NCBI RefSeq assembly: GCF_002906575.1
Contig: NZ_CP026314.1
Location: 1 to 39,196 of the forward strand
Source of the DNA: Salinigranum rubrum
Lineage (GTDB): Archaea; Halobacteriota; Halobacteria; Halobacteriales; Haloferacaceae
Length of the DNA stretch: 39,196 nt
Reading direction: 5' to 3'
Shown: one piece after another, positions 7,726-15,100 of the stretch
How positions within the stretch are numbered: the first letter of the stretch is position 1
Layout of the letters: every line of letters begins with the position of its first letter
Made by a program: the position numbers and the translations under genes
Notes under the pieces: generated by a model
What the model saw: the letters and a program-made list of their open reading frames with translations, nothing else
The model's database searches: none
What the model was told of the DNA's origin: nothing

Positions 7726-7769
7726 CGACCGAGAAAAGTAACAACGAGGACCGGGGACCGGGCCGCTGA
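7722..7769 (+). CDS. Possible 15-residue peptide
   Basis: ATG at 7722 overlaps the stop of the zinc protein (ATGA) and follows AGGAGG by 9 bases, a stronger ribosome-binding site than most here. The frame ends at TGA 7767-7769 after 15 polar residues. It may be translated as a small peptide, or be a chance product of the overlap; nothing in the sequence assigns a role. Confidence 0.25.
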   Translation: MTTEKSNNEDRGPGR

Positions 7770-7774
7770 ACCGG

Positions 7775-7806
7775 CGCTCACGCCCTCCGACTTTTCTATC
7801 TGAGCG
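7775..7806. terminator. Bidirectional terminator candidate
   Basis: CGCTCA (7775-7780) and TGAGCG (7801-7806) pair around a 20-base loop that includes CTTTTC on the plus strand. It sits between the convergent methylase operon and integrase gene, where a terminator is expected. Confidence 0.4.
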
Positions 7807-7826
7807 ACCCATCGCGGCAGTGTTCG

Positions 7827-8891
7827 TTACTCGTCACTTCGAGACAGCACATTACCGATAGTCTCCCCCTGTTCTGCGACGTCGACATGTCGATACGCGG
7901 CCTTCGTCGTCTCGACCGATTCGTGTCTGAGTGTCTCCTGTGCGAGCTCGGCAGAATGGTGCTGGTACAGCTCACTCCCGAGGCCACGCCGTGCCCCATG
8001 CAACCGGAGCGGCTCGTCGTCCTCGACGCCGGCCTCGCGACCGAGACGCTCGACGAGCGACCGGCCACCGTCGACCGTCATCGTGGGCGGGATCGGCCCG
8101 GCCTTCGCGAGCGTCGGTCGGTGCAGCGTCGGGATGACGGGGAACTCGGGCTCGGGGTCTTGTACCGAGTACCAGCGCTCGAGCGCCGGTCGTGCCTGCG
8201 GCGGGACCGCGACGTCTTCCCACTCACCGCCCTTGCCACGGACGCGCATCGTCCACTCCTCACGGTCGACACGAGACCATAGTAATCCGTCCCGCCCCTC
8301 GCGGTCGTCGTGCCGCGACCGGAGGACCTCGACGCCACGCACGCCGGTCCAGGCGACCAGGGCGACGAGCGCCCGATCTCGAACGGGCTTCGTGTGGTCG
8401 ACGTCGTCCGAGTCAATCGCCTCCCGCGCCCGCTCGTTGACGTACGCCATGAGTCCGTCCCGCTGTTCGGGCGTCCAGAACTGTTGTGCATCCGGGTTTC
8501 CGGGGTCCGAGGGCAAGGGTGAACGGGCCGCGTTTGCCCGTGCAGGATAGTGTGAGAGGAGTTGTTCGTCGACCAGGAAGGACAGCGCCGCCGCGAGGAT
8601 GTTCCAGTACGTCCGTGCCGAGGAGGGACTCGACAGGCGCTCGTCGGGGCCGTTCACTTTCGACCGTAGCTCTTGGGCAGTCCGGCGCATCACCTGGACA
8701 CCGTCACGCTCGTCGTCGAGGACGTCGAGGTCGTCGTACCCTCGCGTCGCCGCCCAGTCGAGCCACCACCCGATGACGTGCTCTGCCGTCCGCTGTGACG
8801 CGCCCGACTCGAGACTCTCGACGTAGCGGCCGAGCGCATCCGCGAGTGCCTGGTCTCGCGCCTCGAAACCCGGGGGTTGTGTGTCTTTCAT
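7827..8891 (-). CDS. Tyrosine recombinase / phage-type integrase
   Basis: 354 residues. The N-terminal SAM-like core-binding domain (about 12-112) is followed by the catalytic domain. Visible active-site residues are R185 (TGVRGVEVL), a Lys on the beta-hairpin near 218-220 (RGKGGEW), H298-x-x-R301 (LHGARR), H323 (LRHESVETT) and the nucleophile Y333 (AAYRH). All are present, so it should be active in cutting and rejoining DNA through a 3'-phosphotyrosine. Its own upstream region (8918-8962) carries an inverted repeat with the geometry of a recombinase crossover site. Role: integration of the element, or resolving multimers of a circular form. Confidence 0.93.
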   Translation of the reverse strand: MKDTQPPGFEARDQALADALGRYVESLESGASQRTAEHVIGWWLDWAATRGYDDLDVLDDERDGVQVMRRTAQELRSKVNGPDERLSSPSSARTYWNILAAALSFLVDEQLLSHYPARANAARSPLPSDPGNPDAQQFWTPEQRDGLMAYVNERAREAIDSDDVDHTKPVRDRALVALVAWTGVRGVEVLRSRHDDREGRDGLLWSRVDREEWTMRVRGKGGEWEDVAVPPQARPALERWYSVQDPEPEFPVIPTLHRPTLAKAGPIPPTMTVDGGRSLVERLGREAGVEDDEPLRLHGARRGLGSELYQHHSAELAQETLRHESVETTKAAYRHVDVAEQGETIGNVLSRSDE

Positions 8892-9096
8892 GGACTCGGC
8901 TTCGGGTACAGCGGCGACCCACTAGAATTTACTTGTGTTTAGTGGGCTTAACACAAGTAAATCAAATTCACCCCGATTCGGCTGATTTCGGCCTTCTCAA
9001 CACACTGAAATGGCTGAATTATGGTTTGTATATCATATTTCGCTATACGGAACTCGAACACTTCACCACAAGAACAACAATAGCTACATCAGCCAC
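8892..9096. promoter_or_regulatory. AT-rich spacer between integrase and par operon
   Basis: 205 bases with no gene. The part next to the integrase start contains the interleaved inverted repeats (8918-8962). The rest (about 8975-9060) is AT-rich, with TATA-like stretches such as TGTATATCATAT (9027-9038) that could serve the leftward integrase promoter. The par operon transcription must end here. Confidence 0.45.
8918..8962. repeat. Interleaved inverted repeats, lox-like site beside the integrase
   Basis: Repeat A is CCCACTA (8918-8924) with TAGTGGG (8940-8946). Repeat B is ATTTACTTGTGTT (8927-8939) with AACACAAGTAAAT (8950-8962), a perfect 13-bp pair around a 10-base asymmetric spacer. The order is A-B-A'-B'. 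Thirteen-bp arms around a short core are the layout of lox/FRT-type sites of tyrosine recombinases. As RNA the same order would be a pseudoknot. It lies 27-71 bases upstream of the integrase start, so an integrase operator is the other reading. Confidence 0.6.
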
Positions 9097-9489
9097 CTAC
9101 TCCCGACGCGCATCGAGTACAGCCTCGGCGACCTCCTCGGGATGCTCGGCGAGGACGCGGAGAGCGGCGTCGTGTAACTCTCGCTTCGAGACGTCACGAA
9201 CACCCTCGTCACGGAGCGCCCGCTGCACGTCGAAATCGAGTGCGTCCTCGAACGCATCCCACGACTTTTGTCTGGCGTACAGCGGAGACTGCACGGCCTC
9301 TGAGAACTCGAACGCCGGCTCGTCGAGTTCTCGCGCCGCTGGCGGGTCGTCGCGCGGCGGGTCCCGGGTCGACGGGTCGCGTGGGGGGTCCTGCGACGTT
9401 TGTCCCACCGACTCGGCCGACCTCTCGTCTTCGTCGCGCTCCTGGTCGCCAATCGCATCGTCGAGGTCGCCGAAGGGATCGTCACTCAC
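9097..9489 (-). CDS. Acidic partner protein of the ParA operon
   Basis: 130 residues from GTG 9489, which overlaps the parA stop by 8 bases. The first half is disordered and rich in Asp, Arg and Pro (DPPRDPSTRDPPRDDPPAA). The C-terminal half (about 70-130) is helical, with QKSWDAFEDALDFDVQRAL and SKRELHDAALRVL. Its small size, coupling to parA and a helical DNA-binding-like tail fit a ParB-analogue (centromere-binding adaptor) rather than a ParB/Spo0J homologue: no ParB nuclease-like box is seen. Likely site: the iterons upstream of parA. Confidence 0.65.
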   Translation of the reverse strand: MSDDPFGDLDDAIGDQERDEDERSAESVGQTSQDPPRDPSTRDPPRDDPPAARELDEPAFEFSEAVQSPLYARQKSWDAFEDALDFDVQRALRDEGVRDVSKRELHDAALRVLAEHPEEVAEAVLDARRE

Positions 9490-10360
9490 GGCGCACCACC
9501 TCCCCGGTCTCGACGATCTCCGCGAGCTCGCCGTAGCACTCCAACTGGTCACACGACGGGTCCAGGTCGCGGACGGGCATGTTCTCACGAAGCGCCCGAT
9601 CTATCACATCTCGATGTCGAATCCCGGGCTTCGGGAGGTCGTCGTCCCACTCACCGGCATCGACGGCGTCGAAAAACGCCGGGTCGACGTACGCGAAGTT
9701 CGGGAGCTTCTTTCGCAGGTTGTCGCGACGGACGAGCGCTTCGATGAGCTGCCGCGTCGGACGGTCGTGGTCGAGCCGGTCTTTCAAATCCGTGGTCGCC
9801 ACTGCGAGTACCTCGAGGTCGAAATGCTCGCGAGCGGGCTGGATGAGTCGACGTACGGTCTTTTCTAATCCTGAGAGCGCACCGCTCTCGGGTCGGAGTG
9901 GAAGTATCATGTTCTGAGTCGCATACAGCGCGTTATCGTTCAATTTGCCTCTCGATGCGGGACAGTCGACGATAATGTAGTCGTACGCGTCGCCGAGGAG
10001 TGGCTCGACGACGCGCTCGCGAAGCCGAGCGGTTCCCATCATCACGTCACGGAGTCCCTGCTCGACGTCCTCGATCTGGTCGTTACTCGGGAGCACGTCG
10101 AACTCGTACCCCGAATCGACGATGACATCACTCGGATCGGCGTCACCGCTATCGAGCAAGACGTCGCCGATGTGCTCGTCGGCGTAAAACACCTCACCGA
10201 GCCCGAGGCTCGTTGTCGAATGTCCGTTCGGGTCAAGGTCGACGAGGAGCGCGTCGTGGCCGCGGTTTGCAAGTTCCCGCACGAGATTGATACTGGTCGT
10301 TGACTTTCCGACGCCGCCCTTGAGGACGACGAGGGAGACTGCGCGTGGTTCTGTATCCAT
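9482..10360 (-). CDS. parA: ParA-family partition ATPase
   Basis: 292 residues from ATG 10360. The deviant Walker A box KGGVGKST (about 14-21, with the signature Lys) opens the protein. Walker A' VDLDPNGHSTT (about 40-50) and a Walker B strand YIIVDCPAS (about 127-135) follow. This is a complete ParA/Soj-type ATPase that moves plasmid copies on the nucleoid, usually through a small centromere-binding partner, here the overlapping gene at 9097-9489. There is no N-terminal HTH, so autoregulation is probably left to the partner. Repeats immediately upstream (10363-10484) are likely its centromere/operator. Confidence 0.93.
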   Translation of the reverse strand: MDTEPRAVSLVVLKGGVGKSTTSINLVRELANRGHDALLVDLDPNGHSTTSLGLGEVFYADEHIGDVLLDSGDADPSDVIVDSGYEFDVLPSNDQIEDVEQGLRDVMMGTARLRERVVEPLLGDAYDYIIVDCPASRGKLNDNALYATQNMILPLRPESGALSGLEKTVRRLIQPAREHFDLEVLAVATTDLKDRLDHDRPTRQLIEALVRRDNLRKKLPNFAYVDPAFFDAVDAGEWDDDLPKPGIRHRDVIDRALRENMPVRDLDPSCDQLECYGELAEIVETGEVVRRE

Positions 10361-10362
10361 AG

Positions 10363-10484
10363 TTACCTGAGGTAAGATAGCTACCTTAGGTGAGCTACCT
10401 TAGCCAGCTATCTTACCTACTGATACTTTGGTCTACTGGAATAGGTAGCTTAGATGAGGTGGCTTAGGTAGCTATCTCATCCAT
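10363..10484. repeat. Iteron cluster (parS-like centromere or origin)
   Basis: It starts with TTACCTGAGGTAA (10363-10375), a perfect palindrome with one central base. Then come ACCTTAGGT (10383-10391) and, in direct orientation, AGCTACCTTAG (10379-10389, 10394-10403) and AGCTATCTTACC. The inverse forms TAGGTAGCTTAG and CTTAGGTAGCTATCTC follow in the 10442-10478 part. Five to six copies of an AGCTACCTNAG element lie directly before parA. Such arrays are bound by the ParA partner in plasmid partition loci; an initiator-binding iteron set is the alternative. Confidence 0.65.
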
Positions 10485-10549
10485 GTCTGTACTGTGGGTG
10501 CTGGAGATCAACGACCCCGCGTCAGACTGGCAAACTCGAACATTACGAC

Positions 10550-10591
10550 TTAACCAACACAGAACCGACAGACGAGGGCAGTGTTGGTTAA
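10550..10591. repeat. 11-bp inverted repeat TTAACCAACAC
   Basis: TTAACCAACAC (10550-10560) and its exact reverse complement GTGTTGGTTAA (10581-10591) flank 20 bases. A degenerate third copy, TTCAACCAAAAC, is at 10605-10616. The same 11-mer recurs upstream of the secreted-protein gene (18647-18657), so it is probably a shared operator. Confidence 0.6.
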
Positions 10592-10667
10592 CTTCACAGA
10601 TAATTTCAACCAAAACTTACCAGACTACATAATGGTCTATTTGCGATGTCTTTAACACCAAATATCA

Positions 10668-10675
10668 TATATATA
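10668..10675 (+). promoter_or_regulatory. TATA box of the rightward transcript
   Basis: TATATATA is the strongest TATA-like sequence in the gap. Transcription would start near 10700, leaving a leader of about 125 bases before ATG 10827, long for a haloarchaeal mRNA and able to form an 11-bp interrupted stem (GTGGTGCGGTG at 10761-10771 with CACCGC and ACCAC at 10804-10816). Confidence 0.5.
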
Positions 10676-10826
10676 GGAGTAACACCCCGCGGTGGGGTAC
10701 CCGGCGAGGCCAAGGCGTCTGACTGTCGGCGCGAGGACCGCTGACTCTTAGACCACCGACGTGGTGCGGTGTGGGCCACGAGGTCCCTCGCTGGTCGCAA
10801 CAGCACCGCGTACCACCTTTCTGACA

Positions 10827-11456
10827 ATGCACATCGAGAGCCGAGAGCCTGCGGTCCAGGTCCAGCGATGCGACCGCCTGGAACCGTCCGCACACGCGAC
10901 AGACGAATCGACCTCACCGTACCGACACGACGACTGGTTCGGTGACAACGACATCACCGACGACCGCGAGCCGGAGGCGTTCGACCGCAGCGTCCTGCAC
11001 ACGGGGACGACGAAAGAGGAGTGGGTCGCGATGACGATCCTCCGACGGAACGCGACCGTGCTCTGTCCGCACTGTCTCGCGAACGACGACCAGTCAATCG
11101 AGATTTCGGACCCGAACGAGCACGTCCCGCGCATCATCATCGTCGAGAGTCCACACGGTACCGACATCATGGTCGAGCTCGCCGTCCTCCCGAAATCTCA
11201 TCGCGCGTGCCCGCGATGCGGATCTGTCACGTTCGGCGGGCCACTCGCCGACCGGACGTTCGAGGCGTTCAAGCACATCCTCGACGAGGTCGTCGCCTCG
11301 GCGAAGATCGCCGACTACCCACCGTCGAAACTGCGGCAGGCTCGGTCGGACGCACTCGCACAGAAAGGCCGCGACGATGGGCCACACGACGTGACGATCA
11401 TGGCCGACTTCGTTCGCGACCTCGCCTCGAACGACGACTCGGACTCCGACAACTAA
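10827..11456 (+). CDS. Zinc-ribbon hypothetical protein
   Basis: 209 residues from ATG 10827; an in-frame GTG-free extension back to 10761 reads as leader rather than protein. Residues about 79-140 carry CPHC and CPRC 48 residues apart with an intervening beta-rich stretch (RIIIVES...TDIMVELAV), a split zinc ribbon. The acidic C-terminus has a helical TFEAFKHILDEVV segment. No membrane part. It is the first rightward gene after the par/origin region and is followed by a truncated copy of the 5' end of the giant surface gene. Function unknown; nucleic-acid binding is likely. Confidence 0.7.
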   Translation: MHIESREPAVQVQRCDRLEPSAHATDESTSPYRHDDWFGDNDITDDREPEAFDRSVLHTGTTKEEWVAMTILRRNATVLCPHCLANDDQSIEISDPNEHVPRIIIVESPHGTDIMVELAVLPKSHRACPRCGSVTFGGPLADRTFEAFKHILDEVVASAKIADYPPSKLRQARSDALAQKGRDDGPHDVTIMADFVRDLASNDDSDSDN

Positions 11457-11461
11457 TCCAC

Positions 11462-11503
11462 ATTCATGACTGACAACACAGACTTCCTGAGTCGCATCAC
11501 TCG
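11462..11503 (+). repeat. Copy 1 of a 42-bp duplicated gene start
   Basis: This stretch repeats 12099-12140 with about five substitutions. It encodes the same N-terminal peptide (MTDNTD, then F for L and R for C) from ATG 11466. The reading frame continues only into antisense of hicA, so this copy is a relic of the giant gene's 5' end left on the far side of the HicBA cassette. Confidence 0.7.
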
Positions 11504-11504
11504 C

Positions 11505-11759
11505 TCATCGGTTACGGTCGATCCACCCGCAGAACTCCTCGAAATCCTGCGCACCGGCGTCTGTTGCGATGTCACGCAACGTCCCGATGCTCACCGAATC
11601 GTGCAGCGGAACGACGACGGTCCGCGTCTCAGAACCGTGGATCTCGGGCGGCACCCACTTGAGAATCACGTGGTCGCCGGTCGTCCGGACGTGCGAGAAG
11701 TTGCCGACGTTGACCAAGACTTTGTAGATATCTTCACCCGAGAAATCTCGCGTGACCAT
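11505..11759 (-). CDS. hicA: HicA-type mRNA interferase toxin
   Basis: 84 residues. The protein opens with TRDFSGEDIYKVLVNVGNF and has the conserved TTGDHVILKW (about 27-36, with the catalytic His of the double-stranded-RNA-binding-like fold). It then has RTVVVPLHDSVSIGTLRDIATDAG, the standard C-terminal half of HicA/YcfA toxins. Known HicA proteins cut mRNA and tmRNA. Gene order here is hicB then hicA on the minus strand with a 4-base gap, so both are co-transcribed. Its stop codon lies at the very edge of the duplicated 42-bp sequence. Confidence 0.9.
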   Translation of the reverse strand: MVTRDFSGEDIYKVLVNVGNFSHVRTTGDHVILKWVPPEIHGSETRTVVVPLHDSVSIGTLRDIATDAGAQDFEEFCGWIDRNR

Positions 11760-11763
11760 TCGA

Positions 11764-12045
11764 TTATTTCAGTACATCGGGGAGTTCGCCTGAAGAGCGT
11801 GCGGCTTCGGGCTCGATGCCGAGCGCGCGGAGTTCGTCGTCGGTGGGTTCGTGGCCTCCTTCGCCACGAACTGCGGCGACGACTGCGTCGAGTGCATCGA
11901 GTGCTGCAGTCCGGGACTCGCCCTGCGCGCTCACACCCACATCGAGGTCCCGAGCAGTCCATTGCCCGTCGGGATTCTCGACGAGGCGAATTTCGCGCGT
12001 CGGCGCGTCGGCGTCGGTCGCGTCACTCGACTGTGCCATACACAC
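11764..12045 (-). CDS. hicB: HicB-type antitoxin
   Basis: 93 residues from ATG 12045, or 91 from the ATG at 12039. It has the HicB partial RNase-H-like fold: EIRLVENPDGQWTARDLDVGVSAQGESR (about 18-45), helix AALDALDAVVAAV, and a tail GGHEPTDDELRALGIEPE as in haloarchaeal HicB proteins. There is no obvious added DNA-binding domain, so repression may come from the C-terminus or the complex. It neutralises HicA; the pair stabilises the element by post-segregational killing or acts in defence. Confidence 0.88.
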   Translation of the reverse strand: MCMAQSSDATDADAPTREIRLVENPDGQWTARDLDVGVSAQGESRTAALDALDAVVAAVRGEGGHEPTDDELRALGIEPEAARSSGELPDVLK

Positions 12046-12098
12046 AGCTAGGACGGGGACGTGGCAAAACAGTTCGGTTCAGTTCATAAGAGGATTCT

Positions 12099-12140
12099 AT
12101 TCATGACTGACAACACAGACCTCTTGAGTTGCATCACTCG
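12099..12140 (+). repeat. Copy 2 of the 42-bp duplicated gene start
   Basis: This is the intact 5' end of the giant surface gene (ATG 12103). Together with copy 1 (11462-11503) it brackets the HicBA cassette as imperfect direct repeats 637 bases apart. Confidence 0.7.
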
Positions 12141-15100
12141 TTTACGAACACTCGAGTTCATCTCGATCTCGACGACCGCGACCGCGTTCGTCCTGACCAT
12201 CGCTGCGGTCACGACCGGACGAGCGATCGAGGCGAACCCGTTCACCGCGGGCCTTCTGGACACGACGGGATGGGCGTTTGCGGGAGTCTTCGCGCTCGCT
12301 GTCATCGGCGGACTGTTCACCTGGTACGAACGTCTAAGCGACCGGTACCCTCGTGTGACGTTGTTCGCTGCGGGGGCCATCGCGGTGCTCGGGATGGCGG
12401 ACCTGTTCGTGAATATCGTCCTACTCTCGCGTGTGGGTGTCCCGGACCTGCCGATGATTCACCTGTCACGGTACGGCCCGCCCGCGGCGTTCGTCCTCGG
12501 TTTCGCTCTTCTTGTCTTGTTCCGCTCCCCGCTTCTGAACGCTGTCCGCGAACTGGAAACAGTCCGGTCCGAACACGGTGACGCGCTTCGGGCGCTGGCG
12601 TTCAGCGTGGTCCTCGTCCTCAGCGTGGTCAGCCCGTGGATTGGACTTATGTCTGTCTCTTCACAGCCCGCGAAAGCATTGGATCGAACCGATAGCTGGA
12701 CCGTTCAGGTGGAAAGTGGGTCGGTTGTGCGATACGATGGTTCACCGTCCGCTGAAAATGAAACATGGTCTAGTCCTCATCCGGGCGATGGTTCGGGAAT
12801 CCGTGAACTATCCGTGGACAAGACAGATGGTTACGTTTATTTAGCGACTCTTTCCGGCTTTAGTGTTTATTCTTTATCTAGTGGTTCTAATCTGTACGAA
12901 ACCACAGATACATCGTACTATGAAACGACTTATGATGGTTCCAGAGTATACATTGCGTCTATAAACACCCAAAGTGTAAAAGCCATTTCAAAAAGCTCGT
13001 GGTCTGTCGATTATGAAGTGGGTTCAGGGACCACATATCAAGCCTCAGTCGGTGGAAATGGTTACTTGTGGGGGTTCAATGACACCGGCGTAACTGTCTA
13101 TGATAAAAGCGATGGAAGCGTATTAGCGACTGAAGCGTACTCTTCGGACCCGGGGGGGATGTGGCAAGCGACCCCCATTTCTGATGGGGTTGTGGCTGGT
13201 TTCAACAACCAAATCCGGAAATATTCCTATGGTGGTTCTGGTTCCATCACGCACACATCCACTCAGGAAATTGTACTTTCTAACCGGGACACGTCTGAAA
13301 TATTCGTTTCGGGCGGCGATGTGTACGTTTCGGGAGAATACTCTGGTAGTGCTGCAACCGCCAAACTCACCCAGTCTCTTAGTTTGGTTTGGAGAAACAC
13401 AGATTACAGTAGCCCCACAGCCCACGCATCTACTAACAATAGTGTAATAATCTCTGGTTCGACCAGTAGAGAACTATCCGCGGATTCCGGCGAATTGCTC
13501 AGTTCCTTTTCAGGAAACACGTGGATGATTACAGAGGGTAGCTTAACTCAGGGCGGTTCAGACATCGGCGGAAAAGTTCTAACACAGACTGGTTCGCCGA
13601 TCTCGAACGCCACAGTCGTCGGCTACACCAGCTCGATGCCGAGCGTCTCTCAGTCGCGCACACAGTTGGACACCCTCTCGAACCCTCTTCCAGAAGCCTT
13701 CCGAGAACAACGAGACAGCGGCTTCAAACTCATGGGTAGTAGCGGCGCATGGACTGACGCAAGCGGCAACTACGTCGGTGTCTACTCGACGTCGGATATC
13801 AACGCGGACCCGTGGGTCGACAGCGCCGATCTCTCCGAGCCGATGTGGCAGTCGGTCCCGGTGAACCAGGAGCTCGCACTCGTCGTGGGCGACCCGACGA
13901 AGAACTCGATTATCCAAGGAACGAACGAGTACAACAGACAAATCCCGGGCCAAACGGTCGAGGACACGGTCGTTGTCGAACGCCTCGCTCCTGACGGAAG
14001 CGTCGTCTCAAGCCAGACAGTCGAGACGAGCGAACGCTCGGGAGAGGGACTTCTCGACCCGAGTACGATGCCCTACGCGACCTACACGTTCGATGAGGGC
14101 GTCTATCGCATCAGCGCCGAGGATTCCTCGTTCAGCTATCTCATCATGGCCGGCTCGCCGACGGCTATCATCGACCAGTACGTCAACGACATCAACGCGT
14201 CCCTCACAGACTACTCGCAGAACGTCGAGGACGCCCTCAACGCGGGCGGCCTCAGCCGAGTCACGACGACCACTGACGCAAACGGCGAGTTCGCCTTTGA
14301 CGTGCCCGACGGAACGAAAGTCGTCCACGTGCAGGCGTACAAGTCGAGTGCGCTGACCGACGTGCAGAACGTCGACCCGCAGAACGTCACACTCGGCGAC
14401 ATCCGCGACGAGTACAGCATCGACCGCTCGGCCTCACAAGAACAGATACAGGAACAACTCGACTCACTCCCAGAGGGTTCGATCTACCTGCCGTCGCGAG
14501 CCTACCGCGTCGAACCGCCGAACCAGAACGTCACGGTTCGGATGGTCGAGGTCACCATGCCGCCACTCGGCGACCTTGAAGCCCTCCAATCGAGACAACA
14601 GCAACTCCTCGACGAGCTCAACAACGGGTCGTTCCAAGACCTCCTCGGCGACCGCCTCGAAGACATCAACGAGGAAGAACTGCGCGACGTCTACTCGCGA
14701 CTCGACAGGCTTCGCGAGCGCAACGAGCGCATCGACTCACGCTATCGCGAACTCCTCGAAAACTCGACGTACGAGGACATCGAGATCGACGTCAACGAGA
14801 CCGGGAACGCGGAACTCCGCACGCGTATCAGGAATCTACAGGAGTCCGTACGCCGACTGCAGGACACGATTGACTCGGAACCGCCGGAGATCGAGACGGG
14901 GAGCGAGTCGATAAACGCTCGCTTCCGGTTCGACGAGGCGCTCGAGCGCGATGACGTGACCGTGCTCGCCCACTGGTCGAACGGCACCACGACGACCGTC
15001 CCCGACGAATACGTCGACCTCGACGGCTCGCTCGGGAACACGGCGGGCGTCGGCTCGACGTCCGTCCGCCTGTCGGACTTCCCGCTCGGGGAACAGGACC

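Larger units (their letters stand above)
10361..10826. promoter_or_regulatory. Divergent control region: iterons, inverted repeat, promoter, leader
   Basis: 466 bases between parA (leftward) and the zinc-ribbon gene (rightward), without a gene. From left to right: AGCTACCT-type iterons (10363-10484), an 11-bp inverted repeat (10550-10591), an AT-rich stretch (10592-10680) ending in TATATATA (10668-10675), a hairpin ACCCC/GGGGT (10684-10698) at the expected transcript start, and a leader that can fold into a long stem (10761-10816). The combination of iterons, inverted repeat and AT-rich DNA also fits a replication origin. Confidence 0.6.

Noticed and set aside
11466-12089. 207-residue plus-strand open frame starting MTDNTD
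   Set aside because: Only its first codons are meaningful, as the duplicated start of the giant gene; the rest is antisense to hicA and hicB.
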